A stretch of DNA of 12,454 nt from positions 1 through 12,454 of the forward strand of contig CAKVEH010000016.1 in NCBI GenBank assembly GCA_934728205.1, written 5' to 3'. Below are positions 6,396 through 12,454 of the stretch, piece by piece. Under the pieces are notes generated by a model. It searched no databases. It was not told the origin of the DNA and saw only the letters and a program-made list of their open reading frames with translations. The position numbers and the translations under genes are program-made. Numbering within the stretch: the first letter of the stretch is position 1; each line of letters begins with the position of its first letter. Source of the DNA: an uncultured Helicobacteraceae bacterium (GTDB taxonomy: Bacteria > Campylobacterota > Campylobacteria > Campylobacterales > Helicobacteraceae).

Positions 6396-7400
6396 GCTTG
6401 TGGCTCGGAGGAAGATAGCAACAAAAAGCCACAAGTCCCTGTGAGTGTCATAACAATTAAAGAGCAAAATACGCCACTAGAGTTTGAATACCCAGCAAGA
6501 CTAAAAAGCGTGCAAAGTGCCAATGTGTATGCACGCGTAGAGGGAATCTTGCTTAGCCAAAATTTTAAAGAAGGCGATATTATCCAAGAGGGACAGCCAC
6601 TTTTTCAAATAGACCCTAAAAAATATCAAGCTAAGGTAACAATGGCGCGTGCCCAATATGATTCTGCACGAGCGAATTTTTCAAAGTCAAAAAAAGATTG
6701 GGAGCGCACGGAGCGATTATATAAGCAAGGTGCGCTTACCGTTGATGCTTATGATAACGCACTGTATAACTACCAATCTGCAAAGGCAAATGTCGATAGC
6801 GCAAAAGCAAGCCTAGATGACGCGCTTATCGATTTGGATTATACCAATGTAGTGGCAAGCTTTACGGGGAGAGTTGGGATGCGCCGTTATGATGTTGGGA
6901 ATCTTGTGGGTAAAGGCAATGATAGTATCCTTACCACACTCACACAGCTAAGCCCCATTTATGCGGAGTTTGCAATCCCTAGCAATGACTTTTATTATAT
7001 GCGAAATTTGCGTGATGAAAATATGATAGTCGAGGCGATTATGGGCAATGGCGTGGTGTATGAAAAAAAAGGCAAGATTGATTTTATTGATTCTGTGCTT
7101 GATTCTCAAACTTCATCGGTCAAGGCGCGCGCGATTTTTGATAATGAAAGTTTTGTGCTTGTGCCAAATGAGTTTATGCGGGTGAATATCAAAGGCTTTC
7201 AAGCACAAAATGCCATAACGATTCCACAAAGCGCAATTTTGCAAGATTCCGTAGGGAGTTATGTGTATGTGGTAAAAGATGGCAAGGCGAGTATCGCGCG
7301 TGTAAGTCTTGGCAAGTCGCTTAAAAATGGCTTAGTGCTTGTCCCAAGCGGACTACAAACAGGCGATACACTTATCTCACTACAAATCTTACAAAGCTAA
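6375..7400 (+). CDS. RND efflux periplasmic adaptor (membrane fusion protein), main open frame
   Basis: The longest intact frame encodes 341 residues of an AcrA/CmeA-type adaptor, which would link an inner-membrane RND pump to an outer-membrane channel. Residues about 44-83 are the first lipoyl/barrel-sandwich half (VEGILLSQNFKEGDIIQEGQPLFQID). About 85-155 is an alpha-hairpin (ARAQYDSARANFSKSKKDWERTERLYKQGALT). FTGRVGMRRYDVGNLVG (163-179) is the second sandwich half, and the beta-barrel follows with DSQTSSVKARAIF (243-255). The only in-frame start is GTG at 6375. It has no ribosome-binding site and leaves a signal of nine residues before the lipobox Cys, so this is unlikely to be the native start. 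It overlaps the TAG that ends the 25-codon leader frame, so re-initiation is conceivable. The C-terminal LISLQILQS is probably a frameshifted tail. The pump gene starts 97 bases after this stop, or 23 after the reconstructed one. Confidence 0.85.
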   Translation: MLALLFLACGSEEDSNKKPQVPVSVITIKEQNTPLEFEYPARLKSVQSANVYARVEGILLSQNFKEGDIIQEGQPLFQIDPKKYQAKVTMARAQYDSARANFSKSKKDWERTERLYKQGALTVDAYDNALYNYQSAKANVDSAKASLDDALIDLDYTNVVASFTGRVGMRRYDVGNLVGKGNDSILTTLTQLSPIYAEFAIPSNDFYYMRNLRDENMIVEAIMGNGVVYEKKGKIDFIDSVLDSQTSSVKARAIFDNESFVLVPNEFMRVNIKGFQAQNAITIPQSAILQDSVGSYVYVVKDGKASIARVSLGKSLKNGLVLVPSGLQTGDTLISLQILQS

Positions 7401-7497
7401 GCCAAGATACCCCTGTCGCTGCTTCGGCACAGAATGTATCGCAAGCGAGTGTTTCTAAAGAAAAAAGTGAGTAAAAATATAAAAATAAAGGCATAAA

Positions 7498-10400
7498 ATG
7501 TTCTCCAAATTTTTCATCAATCGCCCTGTGCTCGCTATGGTGATTTCTATCATCATCACGCTTACAGGGCTTATTAGCATTTTTAAGCTAGGCGTGGAGG
7601 AATACCCCCAAATCACCCCTGTGGAAGTGGTGGTTTCAGCTACTTATAGCGGGGCGAGCGCGGAAGTGATTGCCAATACGGTGGCGAGCGTGCTAGAAAA
7701 TTCCATTAACGGCGTGGAGGGAATGCTCTATATGCGCTCCACCTCGACTTCTAGTGGGAGCTTTTCTATCAATGTGTCTTTTTCTAACGACACCGACCCC
7801 GATATGGCGACTATCAATGTCAATAACCGCGTTCAAGCCGTCCTTAGCCAGCTACCAGAAGAAGTCCAGCGACTAGGCGTAAATGTCCGCAAGCGAAGCT
7901 CTACCATACTCGCGGTTTATACGATATATTCGGATAATCCCGCACACGACCAGCTTTTTATTTATAATTATTCTGCGATAAACATTGTCGATGAGATTAA
8001 GCGCGTGCAGGGCGTTGGCGATGCGAGCACTTTTGGGGAGTCGGCGTATTCGATGCGGATTTGGCTAGATTTAGATAAACTTTCGCAAAACAACCTAACC
8101 CCCGCCGAAGTAGCCCAAGTCATCAAAGAGCAAAACGCGCAATTTGCCGTAGGGCAGTTTGGGCAAGAACCTATGAAAAACAAAGTCGCTTTCACTTACT
8201 CCATAAACACACAGGGGAGATTCTTAAATCCAAACGAATTTGGTAATATCATTATCCGCTCAAATTCTGATGGGAGCGCGTTGCGCGTGCGCGATGTCGC
8301 CACTATCGAGCTAGGGGCGAAGTATTATGATGTCGATGCCAAAATCAATGGCAAAATAGGGCAATCCTTTGGCGTGTTTTTACAGCCTGGGGCAAATGCG
8401 CTTGCTACCGCCAAAGCCGTAGAGGAAAAGCTCCAAGAATTAAGCAAAAACTTCCCTGATGGCTTGCACTACACCACAAGCTATGATACGACTAAATTTG
8501 TCTCTATCTCTATCAAAGAAGTGGCAAAAACTTTCATCGAAGCGATTATCTTAGTCGTGGCAATAATGTATTTTTTCTTGCAAAATTTCCGCGCTACGAT
8601 TATCCCTGTGATTGCCATTCCTGTGTCGATTATAGGGGCATTTGGTGGGTTATACGCACTAGGATTTAGCATAAATTTGCTTACGCTTTTTGGGCTAATC
8701 TTAGCCATTGGAATCGTGGTAGATGACGCAATCATTGTGATAGAAAATGTGGAGAGAATCCTGCACGATAAAAACGAAAATCTATCTGTAAAAGAAGCCA
8801 CGATAAAAGCTATGGGCGAAATGCAAAGCCCCGTGATTGCTATCGTGCTCGTGCTGTGTGCGGTATTTATCCCTGTGGCGTTTATCGGAGGCTTTAGTGG
8901 CGAGATTTACAAACAATTTGCCATTACTATCGCCGTTTCGGTAGTGATTTCTGGCTTTGTCGCTTTGACACTCACACCCGCGCTTTGTGTGTCGATTCTA
9001 AAGAAAAAAGAGCCAACGCCATTTCTAGCCGTGCGCAAATTTAACGAAGTCTTTGATAGACTAACACATAGATTTGGAGAAACGATTGCTTTTACGATGC
9101 GCAGAGCTGTGATGATGATAGCTATCTTTGTGGCGATTTTGGTGGCGACTTTTGGGTTATTTCAGTCTCTATCCACAGGGCTTGTGCCAAATGAGGACAA
9201 AGGCGATGTGATAGCCTCTGTGCGCTTGCCTCCAGCAAGTGCGCTATGGCGGACAAATCTCGTAGCAGACAAAGAGCTAGAGATTTTGCAAAACAATCCA
9301 AATGTCAATTCTGTGATGATGATTATCGGCTATGATATGCTCTCCTCTTCGGTGCGAAGTAATGTGATTACTTCGTTTATACAGCTAAAGCCGTGGAGTG
9401 AGCGCAAAGGTGCGGGGCAGGATTCTTTTAGCGTGGCAGGAATGCTTACAGGGGAGTTTAACGCCAAGCTAGAAGCAAGTGGTTTTGTGCTAAATCCCCC
9501 TGCGATAATGGGAATGGGGCTAGCAGGGGGATTTGAAGTCTATCTGCAAAATCGAGGCAATGGCGATATAAAAGAGCTCCAAAAGCACGCCGATATGCTT
9601 GTCGCTGAAGCACGCAAAAGAGCTGAGCTAAATCCAATGACGGTAAGAAGCTATTTGGACGCTACGATTCCTCAATACTTTATCACGCTAGATAGAGAGA
9701 AAGCAAAGGCGTTTAATGTCAATATCAACGATGTTTTCACCACTTTGCAAAGCACTTTTGGGAGCTATTATGTCAATGATTTTAACCTCTATGGGCGCAC
9801 CTATCAAGTCAAGCTTCAAGCCCAAAGTGAGTTTCGCGAAAGCCCTGAGGATTTTAATCGCGTCTTTGTCAAATCAAACGATGGCAACCTTATCCCTATT
9901 AGTGCGCTTGTGGATTTTGAGAGAATCGTAAATACAGATATTATCGAGCGATTTAATCTTTTCCCCGCAGCCAAACTCACAGGAAGCCCAAATGCGGGCT
10001 ACTCTAGCGGAGATGCGCTAAAAGCGATAGAAGAAGTCGCCCGCGAAATCCTGCCAAGCGAATACACTATTGCACATTCTGGAATGAGTTACCAAGAAAA
10101 AGCAAGCGGTGGGAGCGCATTTGTGGCGTTTGGGCTAGGGCTAGTGTTTGTGTTTTTGATACTCTGCGCGCAATATGAGCGGTGGCTTATGCCTCTAGCC
10201 GTGCTAACTGCTGTGCCTTTTGCGGTGTTTGGCGCGAGTGCGGCTGTGTTTGTGCGGGGGCTAGAAAATGACATTTATTTTCAAGTGGGCTTAGTTACGC
10301 TTATCGCGCTAAGTGCCAAAAATGCGATTTTGATTGTGGAGTTTGCCCAGCATTTGCGCGAGGAAGGTGGGCTTAGCATACTGCAAGCTGCCATACAAGC

Positions 10401-10653
10401 CGCCAAACTACGCTTCCGCCCCATTGTGATGACCTCTTTGGCATTTAGTATAGGCGTGCTACCGCTCGCACTCTCAAGCGGAGCAGGAGCAGCAGCGCGC
10501 CACGCTATCGGCACAGGTATCATCGGCGGAATGCTTGCCGCGACATTTATCGCTATCTTTTTTATCCCGCTATTTTGGAGCTTCATAGCCCAGCTTGGCG
10601 AAATCATCAAGGCAAAATTTGGAGAGAGTCAAAACTACACAACTTCTATGTAG
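7498..10653 (+). CDS. RND multidrug efflux pump, CmeB/AcrB-like (HAE-1)
   Basis: The 1051-residue product is a full-length hydrophobe/amphiphile exporter of the inner membrane that uses the proton gradient to expel drugs, bile salts and similar compounds. The first helix (about 10-30) follows [11 protein letters not shown] large periplasmic loop (about 31-335) precedes a helix bundle with the proton-relay pair D409-D410 in [14 protein letters not shown]. The second loop (about 560-870) is followed by the second bundle, with K941 (ALSAKNAIL) and T979 equivalent to AcrB K940 and T978. All relay residues are present and there is no break. It resembles C. jejuni CmeB far more than H. pylori HefC. 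AAAGG lies six bases before the ATG. It is probably co-transcribed with the disrupted adaptor gene upstream. No outer-membrane channel gene follows; the next gene is convergent thyX. Confidence 0.96.
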   Translation: MFSKFFINRPVLAMVISIIITLTGLISIFKLGVEEYPQITPVEVVVSATYSGASAEVIANTVASVLENSINGVEGMLYMRSTSTSSGSFSINVSFSNDTDPDMATINVNNRVQAVLSQLPEEVQRLGVNVRKRSSTILAVYTIYSDNPAHDQLFIYNYSAINIVDEIKRVQGVGDASTFGESAYSMRIWLDLDKLSQNNLTPAEVAQVIKEQNAQFAVGQFGQEPMKNKVAFTYSINTQGRFLNPNEFGNIIIRSNSDGSALRVRDVATIELGAKYYDVDAKINGKIGQSFGVFLQPGANALATAKAVEEKLQELSKNFPDGLHYTTSYDTTKFVSISIKEVAKTFIEAIILVVAIMYFFLQNFRATIIPVIAIPVSIIGAFGGLYALGFSINLLTLFGLILAIGIVVDDAIIVIENVERILHDKNENLSVKEATIKAMGEMQSPVIAIVLVLCAVFIPVAFIGGFSGEIYKQFAITIAVSVVISGFVALTLTPALCVSILKKKEPTPFLAVRKFNEVFDRLTHRFGETIAFTMRRAVMMIAIFVAILVATFGLFQSLSTGLVPNEDKGDVIASVRLPPASALWRTNLVADKELEILQNNPNVNSVMMIIGYDMLSSSVRSNVITSFIQLKPWSERKGAGQDSFSVAGMLTGEFNAKLEASGFVLNPPAIMGMGLAGGFEVYLQNRGNGDIKELQKHADMLVAEARKRAELNPMTVRSYLDATIPQYFITLDREKAKAFNVNINDVFTTLQSTFGSYYVNDFNLYGRTYQVKLQAQSEFRESPEDFNRVFVKSNDGNLIPISALVDFERIVNTDIIERFNLFPAAKLTGSPNAGYSSGDALKAIEEVAREILPSEYTIAHSGMSYQEKASGGSAFVAFGLGLVFVFLILCAQYERWLMPLAVLTAVPFAVFGASAAVFVRGLENDIYFQVGLVTLIALSAKNAILIVEFAQHLREEGGLSILQAAIQAAKLRFRPIVMTSLAFSIGVLPLALSSGAGAAARHAIGTGIIGGMLAATFIAIFFIPLFWSFIAQLGEIIKAKFGESQNYTTSM

Positions 10654-10675
10654 AGAATCCTCTTTTATAGAAGTT
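10641..10675. terminator. hairpin between convergent pump gene and thyX
   Basis: AACTTCTAT (10641-10649) and ATAGAAGTT (10667-10675) form a perfect 9-bp stem. Inside the loop, AGAG (10652-10655) and CTCT (10660-10663) pair as a second 4-bp stem. The left arm covers the last codons of the pump gene and the loop holds its stop. Placed between convergent genes, it may end transcription from both sides. The flanking T runs are short, so it may be a weak terminator. Confidence 0.5.
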
Positions 10676-10683
10676 TAGGAAGT

Positions 10684-11337
10684 TTAGTCGTTTGATTCCT
10701 GCCATAAATGCGGTGTGAATATGTATTTATGCTCTTGTGGCAGGGCTTCAAATATGGCTTTTGCTAAGTTTCTAATCTCCCAAAGCGCAGTTTTTGGACT
10801 TCTTAGCGAAAGGAAATTTTGCAAACTTCGTGCGTTAATGCTCCAAGAAAGCTCAGTCTTATACGACTCTGGCATACAAAATTTTACCAAATCATTGCTT
10901 ATTCCCTCAGCGGTTAAGATTCTCAAATTTTCTAAGGCTTTTATGCTTGCTTCATTTACGCGCTCGTTTTTGCATAGCACTATAAACTTACGCGCACGCT
11001 CTATATTTTGGGAATCTAGCGGTAAAAAGCTTGCCTCATCTTTAAGCTCTTTAATCGTGTAACGCGATGATTTCACGCTGTATGAAGCGATACGATGACG
11101 CGCGAGCTCTTGGAGGCACGCCCGAGAAATGCCTTTGATATAAAAGTTGTAATACAAATGCTCTAAAGTCGAGCTGTGCTTATTTTTGTTTCCCACTCTA
11201 TCAATGAGAGCAAGGTCTTTTTCCCCACAATTATCACTTTTATCAAAGCTCTGCCAGCAGGTTCTTATGGCATTCACACAGACTTCAAGTGGCGTGTGGT
11301 GAAGCAGTGTAATTTCTATATCATTTGTGTTATTCAT
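10684..11337 (-). CDS. thyX: flavin-dependent thymidylate synthase
   Basis: ThyX methylates dUMP to dTMP with methylene-tetrahydrofolate as carbon donor and NADPH through FAD, replacing ThyA. The 217-residue product has the family size. Its signature motif RHR-X7-S is seen as R80 H81 R82 followed by S90, in ELARHRIASYSVKSSRYT. The FAD/substrate region SSTLEH (55-60) and the C-terminal NARSLQNFLSLR segment (about 168-179) also match. AAAGGA lies six bases before the ATG. It begins 17 bases after the glmS stop, so the two are probably one transcript; the same glmS-thyX neighbourhood is what I recall from H. pylori. Confidence 0.96.
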   Translation of the reverse strand: MNNTNDIEITLLHHTPLEVCVNAIRTCWQSFDKSDNCGEKDLALIDRVGNKNKHSSTLEHLYYNFYIKGISRACLQELARHRIASYSVKSSRYTIKELKDEASFLPLDSQNIERARKFIVLCKNERVNEASIKALENLRILTAEGISNDLVKFCMPESYKTELSWSINARSLQNFLSLRSPKTALWEIRNLAKAIFEALPQEHKYIFTPHLWQESND

Positions 11338-11354
11338 TGTGTATCCTTTGTGAT

Positions 11355-12454
11355 TTATTCTACCGTTACGGATTTTGCGAGGTTTCTTGGCATATCAACA
11401 TCATTGCCAATTTTTATAGCAATCTCTAAAGCAAGGAGTTGTAACACTATCATCATAGAGTAAAATTCCTCCATATAATGCGAAGTCTTTGGGAGATAAA
11501 TCATATCATCAGCCCCATCGACATTCTCACTGCAAATCGCGCAAATTGTGCTATCACGCGCTCCTAATTCCTCGACATTGCTTTTAATTTTATCAAAAAG
11601 CAAGTGTTTGGGCATCAATGCCACACAAAAAAGCAAAGAATCTGCAAGCGCGATTGGTCCGTGCTTCATCTCTCCGCTTGGATAGCCCTCTGCGTGCAAG
11701 TAACTAATCTCTTTAAGTTTAAGTGCGCCCTCTAATGCAAGCGGGTAAAAAATATCTCGCCCGATGAAGAAAAATCCGTGCCCGTGTAAATATCGCTTGG
11801 ATAATCGCTTGATTCTATCGTGTAAAACAGAATCTACCTTTGTAAGCTTACTCGCATTTAGCATAATTTTGGCGTATTGTTTGATTTGGGTTTGTGTAAC
11901 TTCACCATTAAGATTCCCAATTTGCACGCTTAAAATCCATAGCACCATAACTTGTGTGGCAAAGGCTTTAGTGCTCGCAACTCCCTTTTCTATCCCCGCT
12001 CGCGTGAGAATCACCCTATCACTTTCACGCACAATCGAGCTGTTATCGACATTGCAAATTGCTAGCGTTTTTAAGCCATTTTTTTTAGCAAGTTTGAGAG
12101 CTTCGAGTGTGTCAGCCGTTTCGCCACTTTGAGAAATGCAAATAAAAAGTTCATTGTTTCGTAGCACAGGATTGGCGTAGCGAAATTCACTAGCAAAAAC
12201 CACATTCGTGCGCACTTTTGCTATTCGCTCAAGCAAGTATTTTGCGCTAAGTCCTGCGTGATAACTCGTCCCACACGCACAAATAATAATCTCATCGACA
12301 CCATTAAAAAAGTTTTTATCAACCTCTTCAAAGCCGATAAATTCATCACTTACTCTGCCCATCATCGTTTCAAGCAGGACTTTGTGTTGTTCATAAATTT
12401 CTTTTTCCATAAAGAATCTAAATCCGTCTTTTTGAGCGTAGGATTTTGTTGTGC
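11355..12454 (-). CDS. glmS: glutamine-fructose-6-phosphate aminotransferase (partial, N-terminus outside window)
   Basis: GlmS makes glucosamine-6-phosphate from fructose-6-phosphate and glutamine, the first step to UDP-GlcNAc for peptidoglycan and LPS. The frame is open to the window end; upstream of the internal Met at 12410 it reads [18 protein letters not shown], the normal join to the isomerase half. About 366 residues are visible, and the N-terminal glutaminase domain (about 230 residues) lies beyond the edge. The first SIS domain contains CGTSYHAG and [10 protein letters not shown], then STKAFATQ. The second contains [21 protein letters not shown] and [14 protein letters not shown]. 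It ends with the conserved [11 protein letters not shown]. The Met at 12410 is internal, not a start. No promoter is visible. Confidence 0.97.
   Translation of the reverse strand, partial: TTKSYAQKDGFRFFMEKEIYEQHKVLLETMMGRVSDEFIGFEEVDKNFFNGVDEIIICACGTSYHAGLSAKYLLERIAKVRTNVVFASEFRYANPVLRNNELFICISQSGETADTLEALKLAKKNGLKTLAICNVDNSSIVRESDRVILTRAGIEKGVASTKAFATQVMVLWILSVQIGNLNGEVTQTQIKQYAKIMLNASKLTKVDSVLHDRIKRLSKRYLHGHGFFFIGRDIFYPLALEGALKLKEISYLHAEGYPSGEMKHGPIALADSLLFCVALMPKHLLFDKIKSNVEELGARDSTICAICSENVDGADDMIYLPKTSHYMEEFYSMMIVLQLLALEIAIKIGNDVDMPRNLAKSVTVE

Larger units (their letters stand above)
6304..7474 (+). pseudogene. RND efflux adaptor gene as reconstructed, with two frame breaks
   Basis: This interval is the adaptor gene as it would read without two lesions. 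The expected start is the ATG at 6304, five bases after AAGGAG (6293-6298). It opens MEAHYNKSKILFFGVLALLF, an ordinary lipoprotein signal with K7 and K9. A 29-bp tandem duplication shifts the frame, so this reading ends at TAG 6379-6381 after 25 codons. Taking out one copy joins the start to LACGSEED of the main open frame, with lipidation at C23. At the far end the main frame stops at 7398-7400, but from 7379 another frame reads TTNLTKLSQDTPV and continues to TAA at 7472-7474. This matches the usual adaptor ending (compare GLQKVRPGVQV in AcrA), as if one base were lost near 7379. The gene may be decayed, switchable at its 5' end, or affected by sequence error. Confidence 0.7.

Noticed and set aside
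11355..12410. Stand-alone SIS-domain protein starting at the Met at 12410
   Set aside because: The frame is open to the window end and continues upstream with the normal GlmS sequence, so this is the C-terminal part of a full GlmS.
1..12454. CRISPR arrays, tRNA or rRNA genes, insertion sequences, attachment sites
   Set aside because: No regularly spaced repeats, no RNA-gene motifs and no transposase or integrase sequence were found on either strand by eye.

Overview
The window looks like a chromosomal segment of an epsilonproteobacterium (Campylobacterota), most likely a Helicobacter. The evidence is the protein sequences: a short Obg GTPase without a C-terminal extension, a CmeB-like RND pump, and thyX directly downstream of glmS as I recall it in H. 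pylori. Further support is the moderate GC, the many AGAATC/GATTCT words and the homopolymer tracts. Species cannot be fixed from the sequence alone.

Layout. (1) 164-891, plus strand: two small unrecognised envelope genes, an inner-membrane coiled-coil protein and a secreted protein. (2) 888-5146, minus strand: a cluster read rplU, rpmA, a DUF2059 periplasmic protein, obgE, and then, after a 194-nt gap, a lipoprotein with an LpoB-like domain joined to a predicted outer-membrane barrel-like domain. That gap carries a run of ten C (G on the coding strand) close to promoter-like boxes. (3) 5272-6156, plus strand: a secreted M23 (LytM) peptidase divergent from rplU. (4) 6304-10653, plus strand: a two-gene RND efflux locus with adaptor and CmeB-like pump and no TolC-type partner in view. 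(5) 10684-12454, minus strand: glmS (cut by the window end) followed by thyX, converging on the pump gene across a hairpin.

The strongest observation is in the efflux adaptor gene. A 29-bp perfect tandem duplication lies inside the lipoprotein signal sequence and puts the ribosome-bound start codon out of frame with the body of the protein. Removing one copy restores a normal lipoprotein start. A second lesion, consistent with loss of one base near 7379, cuts off the usual adaptor C-terminus, which stays readable in another frame to 7474. The pump gene just downstream is intact. This is either a decayed adaptor, a reversible switch at the 5' end, or sequence error.

The second point is the LpoB-like/barrel fusion with a homopolymer in its promoter region, which could be a phase-variable cell-envelope gene. 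Smaller oddities are a 42-residue Lys/Ala/Thr tail on ribosomal protein L27, a Ser replacing Asn in the G4 motif of Obg, an unusually long rplU-rpmA gap, and a palindrome overlapping the putative efflux promoter.
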